In this document: positions 37,144 to 49,900 of the stretch, piece after piece | Layout of the letters: the number at the start of each line of letters is the position of its first letter | Position numbering within the stretch: position 1 is the stretch's first letter | Notes under the pieces: generated by a model | Database searches by the model: none | What the model was told of the DNA's origin: nothing | The model's input: only the letters and a program-made list of their open reading frames with translations | Assembly: GCA_963580455.1 (NCBI GenBank) | Contig: OY756966.1 | Span: 12,465,001-12,529,000 of the forward strand | Reading direction: 5' to 3' | Origin: Euonymus europaeus | Lineage: Eukaryota; Streptophyta; Magnoliopsida; Celastrales; Celastraceae | Length of the DNA stretch: 64,000 nt | Program-made: the position numbers and the translations under genes

Positions 37144-38918
37144 CGCTTCGTAGATTGTTTCGTTGCCAAAAGACCAACTTTATTCTCCAAATGCGCAAAA
37201 TAGTTAAAAGCCCCACCATTGTGGGAGTTGAGTAATTTCAAACCATCAAAGTTGTTAGGTGCCCTCTTTTTATTGTCGCCTTATGTCCAAATTTACTAAT
37301 ATACACTTCACAGATTGTTTTTTTGCCAAAAGACTAACTTTTGTTCACAAATGCTCAAAACGGTTAAAAGCTCCTCCATGGAGCGAATTGAAAAAGTCCA
37401 AACCCTCATTCTTGATAGATGTTCACATTTTATTGTTGCTTTACGTCAAAATTTACTCGTATAAGCTTCATCAAATGTTTTGTTGCCAAAAGACAAACTT
37501 TCCTTCACAAATGGACAAAACCGTTAAAATTTCCTCCATAGAGAGGATTGAATAATTCCAAACCGTCATTCTTGATAGATGTGTAGTTTTTATTGTTACT
37601 TTATGTTCAAATTTTCTAGTATACATTTTGTAGATTGTTTCATTGCCAAAATATTGACTTTTGTTCATAAAAGGACAAAACCGTTAAAAGCTACTCCATG
37701 GAGAGAATTGAATAAACCCAAATCAACATTCTTGCTAGGTGTGCACTTTTTTATTGTTGTTTTATTTCCAAATTTTCTAGAATACGTTTTGTAGGTCGTT
37801 TCGCTGTCAAAAGACCAACTTTCTTTCCCAAATGCACAAAATCGTTAAAATCTCTTCCATGGAGAGAGTTAAGCAATTCCAAACCTTAAAGGTAATGGGT
37901 GTGCACTTCTTACTGTTGATGTATGTCCAAATTTACTAGTGTACACATCATAGAGTGTTTCGTTACCAAAGACCAACTGTCGTTCACAATCTGCAAAATA
38001 ATTAAAAGCTCCTCCATGGAGAGAGTTGAGCACTTCTGAACTAAAAAAATTTGATAGATGTACACTTTTCGTTGTTGCTTTATGTACAAATTTACTAGTA
38101 TACGCTTCGTAGATTGTTTCGTTTTCAAAAGTCCAACTTTCATTCACAAATAGACAAAATCGTTAAAAGCTTCTCAATGAAGTGAATTGATTGATTCCGA
38201 ATCATGATTGTTGATGGATGTGTAGTTTTTATACTTGCTTTATATCCAAATTTACCAGTATAGGCTTGGTAGATTGTTTCGCTGACAAAAGACCAATTTT
38301 CGTTTACAAATGGAAAAAAAACCGTTAAAAGCTCCTCCATGAAGAGAGTTGAGCAATTTCAACCCATAAAAGTTGATAAGTGTGCACTTTATATTGTTGC
38401 TTTATGTCAAAATTTACTAGTATAGGCTTCATAGATTTTTTCATTTCCCACAGACCAACTTTTGTTCACAAATGGATAAAACCGTTAAAAGCACTTCAAT
38501 GGAGAGAAATGAGTAATTATGAACCATAAAAGTTGATAGGTGTGCACTTTTTATTATTGCTTTATGCCCAACTTTTCCAGTATACACATCGTAGAGTGTT
38601 TCCTTGCCGGAAGACCAACTTTCGCTTATAAATGGGCAAAACAGTTAAAAGCTTCTCGATGGGGAGAGTTGAGCAATTCCGACCCTTAAAACTTGATAGG
38701 TGTGCAATTTTTATTGTTGCTTATGTCCAACTTTACTAGTATACACATCCTAGAGTGTTTCATTGCTCCAAAAACTAACTTTCGTTCATAAACGGGCAAA
38801 ATCGTTAACAGCTCCTCCATGGAGAGAGTTGAACAATTCCGACCCTTAAAACTTGATAGGTGTGCACTTTTTATTGTTTTTTTATGTCCAAATTTACTAG
38901 TATACGCTTCGTAGATTG
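37144..38918 (+). repeat. ~160-bp satellite, next copy of the 12-monomer repeat
   Basis: About 11 monomers. The array restarts at the same phase as at 31562, about 1909 bp later once the two LTRs and their duplications are subtracted. It ends in GCTTCGTAGATTGT where the next element begins. Confidence 0.92.
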
Positions 38919-39010
38919 TAGAAATGTGATATGATTGCCGTGTGAGGAGGTGGTGAACGTCGAATAATCAAAATAATTTTTGTAAGCAATTTCGAGGACG
39001 AAATTTTTAT

Positions 39011-39023
39011 AAGGAGGGGAGAC
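39011..39023 (+). promoter_or_regulatory. Polypurine tract of the gypsy remnant
   Basis: AAGGAGGGGAGAC lies directly before the LTR start TGTAACACCCC. It marks the orientation and shows that this is a 3' LTR and not a solo LTR. Confidence 0.85.
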
Positions 39024-40521
39024 TGTAACACCCCAAGTTATTGAATAGCTTACCCGATAGGGCAAGGTGACGTAGGTGGTATTCCTGATGATTCCTGGTG
39101 TGTGCAATAATATATGTTAAATAGGATCATTATATTTTCATGAATTCTATATGATAATTAAAAATTATGGGAACACGGATTATAGAAATTAGAGTTAAAA
39201 TGAATGATCATGAATTTCGGGAATAGAATTAGAATAGAAAAATAATTCATATGTAATAACAAATCTGTAAATAAATGCGGGTGGCATGAGTAATTAGATA
39301 GAAGATGAATTAGTAAATTAATATCTGAATCTATAAATAACTTTACGTATGGTGTAAAATGTTAGTAATATTATTTAAGAGTTATCAAGGGTGCAACGTG
39401 GATCGGATGAGTTATTTGAGATACATGAAATGATGAAACGGTAAATTCAAAGGGATGTTAAAGAAAATTAGAAAGAAGAAGAAGGGCAGAAAGGTAAAGT
39501 AAAAAGAAAAGAAATAAAATAAAAAACAAATTAAATTAAGGGGAACGCACGCATCACGAGGTGGGGAGAAACCTAAAACACGATCAGCCCTTAGTGGCGG
39601 CGACGGAACGAACGGACTCCGGAAATGGCAACCGACGGCGAGCGGGATGACACCGGAGGGACGAGCTCGGCGAGGGGAGTACGGAGGTACCACTTTCGGA
39701 TGGGACCATGACCGTTTTGACGGTCAACGGTGGATGGAAGGCCACGGCAACCGAGAGTTTCGAGGCCAAAATCCGCGTGCCACCGGTGGCAGCTCAGGTA
39801 ACGGAAGACGGAGGTTGACTCGCCTCTGCTCGGGCTTTCGATCTGTGGTGGTCGTGCAAGCCACCGCGCCAGTAACGGCGATGACCCGGTTGCTGAATCC
39901 ACGGGTCTGTCATGACCCGCGTGTGTGGTTGTGAGGCACCGGGTCAGATCGACCCGGATAGGGTTGGCAGACCCGGTTGGGGTCTTGTTGACCTAGAATT
40001 TGGTTGATTTTGACCCAAATTAAATTGGAAAATAATATTATAAATTAAGTTAGAATAAATTGGTGCATTATTATGGATTTCAGGGATAAATTGCATAGTC
40101 GATTTTATTGGGACTTACGGGAGCACAATACGGTAAGTATTATCCAACTGTATACGGAATAATGTAATTTATGAGTTTTATGCAGTGTTTTCTACGTAAA
40201 TGTTGGGCTATTGATACATATTTGATTGGAATTCTGTGATGAGTTTGAAAATTATGGGAAGGTGTTATCTGCATAATTGTTTGAGTTGTTTATATGATAC
40301 TGAACTGGTGATGATTGCATAATAGTCTATGTGGGTTGACGGTTTGTGAACTGTGATCTAGTATGTGATGATATATTGTCGATATATTGAGGTGACATAT
40401 AATGGTTGCTCTAAATGAAGCATGACATGTCATGACATACACGGCATACGCCTAAAAGAAAATGTTTTAACGAATTTTTATGAACCTAGTACATTTGCTA
40501 CAGGGAGGGTATATGTTGACT

Positions 40522-40563
40522 GGAAAAGGAAAAGAAAAAGGAAAAGGAAAAGGAAAAGGAAAA
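40522..40563. repeat. GGAAAA microsatellite in the LTR remnant
   Basis: About seven units of GGAAAA with one AAGAAAAAG interruption, purine-only on this strand. Confidence 0.95.
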
Positions 40564-41193
40564 TGTTTTATTGACTGGAAAGTGTTCTTTGGTAGGACAC
40601 TTAATCAAAGAAAAATCCCGACCGGTTGCTCTGTAGCAGTGTACCTAGGTTAAGGGCCCAAGTACTGGAAAAAAAAAGATTTAAATGGTTGACTGTCCTC
40701 TAAAGAAATGGTTCACGTGCATTCATGCATAGATAATACTTGCTGGGCCCCGGCTCACTATGTTCCGTGATGCAGGTTAAGGTCTCTCAGATGATTACGT
40801 TGACTTAGGAGTTGATGGTGTTGCCGTAGATCCTGAAGAAGGTGCTCATGTGACGGAAGCTAGTTTTATGGAAGATTGACTAATGGAGTAATAAATTTAT
40901 TATGCACTTACTGTTAATAACTGTATGTATGATAACACGTGTAGATTTGAGAATGAGGATTAAAAGCATAAGATTCACAACGGTATATTTAGAGGATATT
41001 AATTGGGTACAGCTGCTTATTTTAATATATGAGATGACTCTTTTTATTTCAGATTAGGTTATTTTAATTGAATTAGGTTGTACTTGTGTACTGAGACTTT
41101 TAATTAAATGTAGGGTGAGTTTATATTGTAACATAGGTAGCGTTCTGGACTACGAGCCCGAGAAATTAGGGTTTCGTGGGATGGGGCGTTACA

Positions 41194-41223
41194 TAATAGA
41201 TGTGCACTTTTTATTGCTGCTTT
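41194..41223 (+). repeat. Satellite sliver between two elements
   Basis: Thirty bases of plus-orientation monomer (ATAGATGTGCACTTTTTATTG). The last five, GCTTT, are the target duplication of the next element. Confidence 0.9.
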
Positions 41224-43641
41224 TGAAATCACTAGACTAACACAAGAGGGGGAGGGGGTGAATTGTGTCTCCAAAAACTATGTATAAACCCCAAATACAA
41301 AACCACAATCTAAAAACTCACAAATGATCAAAACAGTGTCTAGAGTACAAATCTGCCAACCAACAAAGTAAATAATATTTGACCTAGCAATTCAAGTTGG
41401 AATGCAACGAAATTTGGTATGATATATCACAACACCTTAGTGAATACATTCACTATATAAAAAATTAAGATGAAAATTTGAATTCTAGCTATATGAACAG
41501 TGCACGGATAGATTGCTAATCCAGAAAATTAACTATCAAAAATATACCTCGAATCCAATAATCACAAGTTGTTCAACCACAAGCAATATCCCAACAAGCA
41601 ATAGCAGCAAGAAACACCCTAATATCAATTTCTAAGGCACACAAATCACCAATAGCACCAAACAAGATAGAAAATAAAAAATAGAGTGCACAAGGATATA
41701 TAGTGGTTCGGTGCTCACACCTACATCCACTACCTAAGCACTCAAGCTTAGGATTTTCAAATCCACTAAATGATATAAGTGGTTTTCCAAGTTCACCACA
41801 AACTTAGGGTTTCCAAGCACACCCCAAACTTGTACACCATCAAGGTTTGAAGCTAACCTTAAACTTTCACACACTTCTCAAAGGTAATGCCCTTAAAAGA
41901 GACTTTTACAAGTGATTTGGTTTTTGGTTCTCTCAAGATTAGCTCTAAGCTATTTGGATGAGGAACACTTAATCTCTCAATGTAAAGCTCAAGGGTAGGA
42001 TATAAATTTGGCTCAAATTCGTGGCTTTCACTCAACCAAAGGTTCACACAAAGTCTCACAAGGATGAAAATAAGTTTTGGAGAAACTTTGTGGAAACTAG
42101 CTCAAGAACACTCAAAGAAATACCTTAATGGTTTTTGGCTTGAAAGTGTATCTTAGCTTGAGGTTGATGAGGGGAAGATGATGAAAATAATCTCAGCAGA
42201 TGATGATCAAAAGATCAAGAGAAGATCACTCAAAGATAGTAGAATCAAGAACAAAAGCTCTCTTGGCAATTTTTGCACACAAGTTTTCCCAGTGTGGAAT
42301 GAAGCATGACTTCCCTCTTCATTTGTCTCCATTGAATCTTGGCCATTGGATCTTGTTAATCTTCAATCTCATCCCTCAATCAACTTATAATCTCTGCCCT
42401 TCATCTTCAAAAACGAAGTCAATCAACACCATTGAAAAACTAGCCGTTATTGACTTTTGGTCAACCTTTGATTCAAATTTCAAATCTTGGCTCCAAGGTT
42501 TGTTTTGATCTTTTGTGCTTCTTGTTAAAATCTTCTTCATGCTTAGAAAGACTTCAACAATAAACCAAACAACCCTTGCAAGTGTTTTGGCTCCAACCTT
42601 TTCATTTGATTTCGAATTAATCCAAGGCTTATAAACTCCCTCCAAAGGCTCCTAAGGCTTTCTAGAAGGATTATGACCGAACCACTACTCCAAATAAATC
42701 ATCCAACATTAATTCAACTTAGTCTAACCCATGAAAGGTCAATTTGGGAATTTAGGCTATTTTGGGTAAGAAATGGGTTGCAACAATTTAATTCTTCTTG
42801 AATCCAAATTTGGTCAAATTTCTCAATACATATATCTTAGACCCTTTCCTAAATAACTCCTTCAATGTAGCTCAAATAATGTCCATTGCTCCCAAATAAG
42901 GTTTCCCAGGGGATTTGGGGTTCTAGGGCACTTTAAGCCTAAACAATGAAACCTCAATGCTCCACGACCATTTCATATATTCAATTAATGTCTCAAATAA
43001 GTCTATGATTTGTACCTACAAATAAATGAGTGATAAAACACTCCAATTTTGCTTGTAAGCTCAAAGAGCTTCAATGCTTGCACTTGGGTTAACCAATATG
43101 ATATAAGCACAATAAAATTCAAGTAAGCACATGATAAATCAATTTATCCATATAATAATATGCATAAAAAATTTCACTTATAATTGAGATCGTTTGGTCA
43201 TTCAATTTTATCATGCAAATCTCAACCAGGCTAGTTTCACAACTGCACTAGTGAATTAATTTCAACAGACAAATTGAACATGATAGACTTAAAATTGACC
43301 TAAAAATATTTCACAATGAAAAATTCGATAGTGTATTAAATAATTTTCAAAACAAGAATCAAGTCAATCAGAGATAATATGAATAACTTATGACAATTCA
43401 ACCAATGTGTACACAGTGTGATGTTTAGACAGTTTTTGTAATGCGAAAATGAACAAGTCCAAAATCATTAAATTCATATCAAATATGATCAAACATGATT
43501 CCAAAGATATATAATGAAGCTTAAATTAGTAGATAAAATACATTTCATGATGTATCCAAATTCATCCAAAGTTAAGCACAATCAAATAGTTCAATACATA
43601 TTTTTGCATCAAAACACAAATGTAGGAAATATGGTCCAATA
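41224..43641. mobile_element. Probable solo LTR of unknown family, 2418 bp
   Basis: Flanked by the perfect duplication GCTTT (41219-41223 and 43642-43646). It starts TGAAATCACTAG and ends GGTCCAATA, so the usual CA end has probably become TA. It carries AAGAGGGGGAGGGGGTGAATTG near its start and TATAGTGGTTCGGTGC near 41700, blocks I associate with plant LTR elements. No coding domains; the open frames near 41.9 and 42.2-42.6 kb have no recognisable motif. It shares no obvious similarity with the other LTRs here. Confidence 0.65.
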
Positions 43642-44841
43642 GCTTTATGTCCAAATTTACTAGTACAAACATCATAGAGTGTTTCGTTATCAAAAGAACA
43701 ACTTTTGTTCATAAATGTGCAAAACGTTAAAAGCTACTCCATGGATAAAATTGAATAATTACGAACCATTTTTGTTGATATGTGTGCACTTTTTATTGTT
43801 GGTTTATGTCCAAATTTAATAGTATACGTTTCGTAGGTTATTTCATTGTCAAAAGAACAACTTTCGTTCGCTAACAGACAAAATCGTTAAAAGTTCCTCC
43901 ATGGAGAAAATTGAGTAATTCCGAACAATTATTCTCAATAGTTGTGCACTTTTTGTTGTTGTTTTATGTCCAAATTTACTAGTATATGCTTCGTATATAT
44001 GCTCGTAGATTGTTTCGTTGCCCAAAGACTTTCTTTCACAAATGGATAAAATCGTTAAAAGCTCCTTCATAGATAGATTTGAGTAATCTTGAGCAATCAA
44101 AGTTGATAGGTGTACATTTTTTATTGTTGCTTCATATCCAAATTTACTAGTATAAACATCTTAGAGTGTTTCGTTGCTGAAAGAACAACTTTCGTTCATA
44201 AATGAGCAAAGCGTTAAAAGCTCCTTCATGGATAGAATTGAATAGTTACGAACTGTCGTTACTGATAGGTGTGCATTTTTTATTTTTTATGTCCAAATTA
44301 ACTAGTTTACGCGTCGTAGGTTATCTCATTATCAAAATAGCAACTTTCGTTCACAAATGGACAAAATCGTTAAAAGCTCCTCCATGGAGAGAATTGAGTA
44401 ACTCCGAAAAATCATTCTCAATAGGTGTGCATCTTTTATTGTTGCTTTATGTCTGAATTTACTAGTATACCGGTCGTAGATTATTTCATTGCGAAAAGAC
44501 TAACTTTCTTTCCCAAATGCATAAAATCTTTAAAAGCTTTATAGAGAGAGTTGAGCAATTCTGAAACATAAAAGTTGATAGGTGTGCACTTTTTATTGTT
44601 GCTTTATGTCCAAATTTACTAGTATACACATCATAGAGTGTTTTGATGCCGAAGGACAAACTTTCATTCCTAAATGTACAAAATCGTTAAAAGCCCTCCT
44701 CCGCGGAGAGAATTGAATAATTTTGAACCATCGTTGTTGATACATGTACACTTTTATTTGTTGCTTTATGTCCAAATTTACTATTATACTTTTCATAGAT
44801 TATTTCATTTCTAAAAGACCCACTTTCGTTCACAAATGGAC
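43642..44841 (+). repeat. ~160-bp satellite with 3-/5-monomer higher-order repeat, left part
   Basis: Monomers read B-A-A'-B-A-C-D-E. B has ATAAACATCATAGAGTG; A has CGTAGGTTATTTCATTGTC; C has TTTCTTTCCCAAATGC; D has ATACACATCATAGAGTG; E has TCATAGATT with GGACAAAATTG. The A' monomer near 43980 has an extra TATATGCTCGTA. Confidence 0.9.
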
Positions 44842-45639
44842 TGTGAAACCCCGATCCAGGAACGTCACTGGTGCCCTATAGCACCGTCCTAGGCTATTAA
44901 TGTGATCATCCGGCTAACCGAAAATTCGACAGCATCTCCCCGTATATCGAAGAGTGTCCACCTGTATTAGAACACGCAGAAAAATTCAACCATCGCATCA
45001 ATAACCTAGCTAGGCCTCAGGCCTCAATTACATGCAATCCAGATCCTAGGGGCCTCAGGCCATCCACTCCCTAGCACCCTCATCCTACCCAAGGCCATCC
45101 ATGTCACATTCCGCTCTCACTGATCCGCTCTCACTGATCCGCTCCACCGGTACTCGTACCAGTATTGCCTGTGGAAGGAAAAGAAAGTAAAGGGTGAGCT
45201 AGAAGCTCAGTAGGATAAAGGAGTACAAAGAATATCAAGGCTAAATCCGAAATAAAGGTTATGCATCAATATGAATCTATTACATGAACGTATAATCAAC
45301 AATAACATAGAAACATCAACCTGGGCAATTCTCTCTTTGAGCAAACCTCATCAATACCATGGCTCTCTCTCCATTTAATATCGAATGGGAGCAAGCTCCC
45401 CAACATCACACCGCTCATGGATCACCCGATTGCGTGAACATATCATGCCCGCACCACTCCAGGCAAGGTCCCTCAATAACCCCACCTCTAGTACGTTACC
45501 CCACATGGAGTTCACATGAATTGGTGGTAACTCTCTTCACCTCGCCATCCTTCCATGTGGCTTTCAAGAATCCTAAGGATTTTCGAGTCCATACTCAGTC
45601 TCCAATGCAACTCTAATGCATTATGTCATGACATGTTGA

Positions 45640-45670
<31 letters not shown>

Positions 45671-46667
45671 AACATCTTAAATATATATACATAACTATCA
45701 TGATGCATGAACGTAATCACATCATGTCCGTAAGAGACAGAACACATAATCGGGTCATGCACAAACAAGAATTATCAATAACTCACACACAAGGCTCGTT
45801 TCCCCTTAGAAGCAATTAAGACGGAAACACAAACATAGCCGACCAATGAAGAATCAAAACGCTCTTAAACAATGAGAACGAACAATAGAAAGAACTGTTG
45901 GAAATCCCTACCTCGTGTCGAGTAATTTACCAAAAATCCAACAAATATGTTCCTAGGGTTCCAATTTCCCCAACCCTATCAATATGGCGAAATCAAGCCC
46001 ATTCACATATCAATATATGATCAACAACTCATATAAACATCAGTTGAATCAAGAATTTTGAAATTCTCACCTTCTCTCTCTAGAAATTCATCCAAAATCC
46101 TTCAAACTTAACCCAATCAGTTCTTCACTCCAAAATCACAAACAAACCTATACATATGTCCAAAATCAACCTATAATGAACATATCTAAAGCATAGAATC
46201 AATCTCTAAAGGAATCTAACTAAATCTACAAAAACCCTAGAAATTCAAAACTAGGAAACTTACCAAAAATCTTCAAACCAAGCGTGAATCTTAAGCGTGG
46301 CACTCCAATGATCATGAATCAGTAAGAACTAGGTCGAATCCTTGCTAAAACACTTTCTTTCTGTAGAATCGTCGCTCTTTCCCTCACTCTAAAACTGAAA
46401 CGACCTAGAAAAAACCCTAACGGCTCGCTGAAGCCTTTTTGAAAAGTCGCGTTGCGCCTAGGCGCTCTGCCCTAACTCAAATTCCCCAGGCTCGCTGCTT
46501 TGGGCACTATCCTGGGCATGTGGACTTCCCACGCCCAGGCGAGGGGCGCCTAGGCACTCATGCACCTTACCTTCTTCCCATCGCCCACTGGACTAGGCGC
46601 TACGCCTAGGCACCCGGAAGGTGCGCCCAATCCAGTTTCATGCCTCCTTGTATACACATCAACACCA

Positions 46668-46707
<40 letters not shown>

Positions 46708-46924
46708 TAACTATCAATTAAATTTAGCGTAGGTCGTCATGGCTTAGTTGGTGACATAGGTTGCCATGGGCACTATGTTAAAGGGTAGGTGGAGGGTTAG
46801 AAGCCTAGCAACAATCCGGGTGGCTTGCGAGCGCCAGAGGGGTTGGGGGAGGGGCCCATGGAGCCTGAACGTGACGGGCAGTCCGAGAGGACCCGATGTG
46901 GGTGGACTAGGCTGGTTCCTGACA
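44842..46924 (-). mobile_element. Solo LTR, family A-like, inverted, with an unusual forward 5' end
   Basis: Flanked by the perfect duplication TGGAC (44837-44841 and 46925-46929), splitting an E-type monomer. On the plus strand it starts TGTGAAACCCCG and ends GGTTCCTGACA. 44842-46620 is the reverse complement of family A (GGCCTCAGGCC, CTCGCTCACC-like, CGCCTAGGC palindromes at 46456-46615). The last ~220 bp, beyond an AT repeat, do not resemble other family A starts; they include a tRNA A-box-like TGGCTTAGTTGG near 46740. The copy may be a recombinant LTR. Confidence 0.8.
46671..46704. repeat. AT microsatellite
   Basis: A run of alternating A and T of about 34 bp at the point where family A similarity stops. 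A second AT run followed by GTGTGTGTG lies at ~45640-45670 in the same LTR. Confidence 0.95.
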
Positions 46925-49900
46925 TGGACAAAATCGTTAAAAGCTCCTCCATGGAGAGAATTGAGTAATTTCAAGCAATCAAATTTGATAGGTGTGCACT
47001 TTTTATTGTTTCTTTATGTCCAAATTTACTAGTGTAAACATCATAGAGTGTTTCGTTGCAGAAGAACAACTTTCGTTCATAAATTTGTAAAACGTTAAAA
47101 GCTCCTCCATGGATAGAATTGAATAGTTATGAACCGCCATTTTTGATAGGTGTGCATTTTTTATTGTCTCTTTATGTCCAAATTTACTAGTATACGGTTC
47201 GTAGGTTATCTCATTGTCAAAAGAGCAACTTTCGTTCACAAATGAACAAAATCATTAAAAGCTTCTCCATCGAGATAATTGAGTAACTCTGAACAATCAT
47301 TCTCAATAGGTGTCCATCTTTTATTGTTGCTTTATGTTCGAATTTACTAGTATGCGCTTCATAGATTGTTTCATTTCCCAAAGACTAACTGTCTTTCCCA
47401 AATGCTCAAAATCATTAAATGCTTCTCCGTGGAGAGAGTTGAGCAATTTTGATTAGTCAAAGTTAATAGGTGTGCATTTTTTATTGTTGCCTTATGTCCA
47501 AATTTACTAGTAGTATAAACATCATAGAGTGTTTCGTTATCGAAAGACCAACTTTTGTTCATAAATGTGTAAAACGTTAAAAGCTACTCCATGGATAAAA
47601 TTGAATAGTTACGAACCATCTTTCTTGATAGGTGTGCACCTTTTATTGTTTTTCTATGCCCAAATTTAATAGTATACGCTTCGTTGGTTGTTTCATTGTC
47701 AAAAGAACAACTTTTGTTCACTAATGGACCAAATCGTTAAAAGCTCCTCCATGGAGAGAATTTAGTAATTCTGAACAATTATTCTCGATAGGTGTGTATT
47801 TTTTGTAATTGCTTTATGTCCAAATTTACTAGTATATGCTTCGTAGGTTATTTCGTTGCCCAAAGACTAACTTTCTTTCCCAAATGCGCAAAATCGTTAA
47901 AAGCTTTTTCGTGGAGAGAGTTGATTAATTTCATTCAGTCAAAGTTGATAGGTGTGCACTTTTTGTTGTTTTTTATATCCAAATTTACTAGTATAAACAT
48001 CATAGAGTGTTTTGTTGCTGAAAGAACAACTTTCGTTCATAAATATGCAAAACGTTAAAAGCTCCTCCATGGATAAAATTGAATAGCTACGGACCGTCGT
48101 TATTGATAGGTGTGCATTTTCTATTGTTGCTTTATGTGCAAATTTACTAGTATACATTTCGTAGTTTGTCTCGTTGTCAAAATAGTAACTTTTGTTCACA
48201 AATGGACAAAATCGTTAAAAGATTCTCCATGGAAAGAATTGATTAACTCCGAACAATCATTCTCATTAGGTGTGCATCTTTTATTGTTGCTTTATATCTG
48301 AATTTACTAGTATACGCGTCGTAGATTCTTTCGTTGCTAAAATACCAGCTTTCTTTCCCAAATGCATAAAATCGTTAAAGGCTCCTCTATAGATAGAGTT
48401 GAGCAATTCTGAACGATAAAAGTTGATTGGTGTGCATTTTTTATTGTTGCTTTGTGTCCAAATTTACTAGTATACACATCATAGAGTGTTTCGTTACCGA
48501 AGGACAAACTTTCATTCATAAATGTACAAAATCGTTAAAAGCTCTCCTCCATGGAGAGAATTGAATAATTCCGAACCATCATTCTTGATACGTGTGCACT
48601 TTTTTTTGTTGTTTAACATCCAAATTTACTAGTATATGCTTCATAGAATGTTTCGTTGCTAAAAGACTAACTTTCGTTCACAAATGGACAAAATTGTTAA
48701 AAGCTCCTCCATGGAGAGAATTGAGTAATTTCAAGCAATCAAAGTTGATAGGTGTGCACTTTTTATTGTTGATTTATTTCCAAATTTACTAGTATAAACA
48801 TCATAGAGTGTTTCATTGCTCAAAGAACAACTTTCATTCATAAATGTGAAAAACATTAAAACTTCGTCCATGGATAGAATCGAATAGTTATGAACCGCCG
48901 TTATTGATAGGTGTGCATTTTTAATTGTCTATTTATGTCCAAATTTACTAGTATAAATATCATAGAGTGTTTCGTTGCTCAAAGAACAACTTTCATTCAT
49001 AAATGTGCAAAATGTTAAAACTTCTTCGATGGATAGAATTGAATAGTTATGAACCGCCGTTATTGATAGGTGTGCATTTTTAATTGTCTCTTTATGTCCA
49101 AATTTACTAGTATACGCTTCGTAGGTTATCTCGTTGTCAAAAGAACAACTTTTGTTCACAAATGGACAAAATCATTAAAAGCTCCCCCGTTGAGAGAATT
49201 GAGTAACTCTGAACAATCATTCTCAATAGGTGTGCATCCTTTATTAAAAATGCCAAAGGCACCAAAGGAAGACACCAGAACACAGCTTTGGCTGGGAGGT
49301 ATATCCAAATTTACTAGTATACGCGTTGTATATTGTTTCCTTGCCAAAGGACTAATTTTCTTTCCCAAATGCATAAAATCGTTAAAAGCTCTTCTATAGA
49401 GGGGGTTGAGCAATTCCAAACCATAAAAGTTTATAAGAGTGCATTTTTTATTGTTACTTTATGTCTAAATTTACTACTATACACATCGTAGAGTGTTTCG
49501 TTGCTGAAGGACAAACTTTCATTCATAAATGTACAAAATCGTTAAAAGCCCTCCCTCACGGAGAGAATTGAATAATTCCGAACCATCTTTGTTGATACGT
49601 GTGCACTTTTATTTTTTGCTTTATGTCCAAATTTACTAGTATACTCTTCATAGATTGTTTCATTGATAAAAGACCATCTTTCATTCACATATGGACAAAA
49701 TTATTAAAAGCTCCTCTATGGAGAGAATTGAGTAATTTCGAGCAATCAAAGTTGATAGTTGTTTACTTTTTATTGTTGCTTTGTGCCCAAATTTACTAGT
49801 ATAAACATCATAGAGTGTTTCGTTGCCGAAAGAACAACTTTCGTTCATAAATGTACAAAACGTTAAAAGCTCCTCCATGGATAGAATTGAATAGTTACGA

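Larger units (their letters stand above)
38919..41193 (+). mobile_element. 3' remnant of a second gypsy element (pol tail plus LTR)
   Basis: 38919-39023 is the end of an internal region: TTTCGAGGACGAAATTTTTATAAG, here split by eye as usual for gypsy pol ends, then a polypurine tract. The LTR spans 39024-41193 (2170 bp), starting TGTAACACCCC and ending GGGGCGTTACA. Everything 5' is gone. The satellite also skips about 80-90 bp (from GATTGT to TTGATAG) across the element, so the deletion ran past the element into the flank and no target duplication remains. GC-rich open frames near 39600-39930 lie inside the LTR, and I see no gene in them. Confidence 0.82.

Noticed and set aside
39412..39934. 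GC-rich overlapping open frames on both strands
   Set aside because: They lie inside the gypsy LTR remnant with no motif. Overlapping frames on both strands are expected of GC-rich leader DNA.
41859..42645. Three open frames of 66-102 codons in the unknown LTR
   Set aside because: No domain, overlapping on both strands, inside a TSD-bounded non-coding element.
46730..46924. tRNA gene or SINE call from an A-box-like motif
   Set aside because: No cloverleaf can be drawn, the B-box match is weak, there is no poly-A or T tail, and the TGGAC duplication brackets the whole LTR, not this piece.
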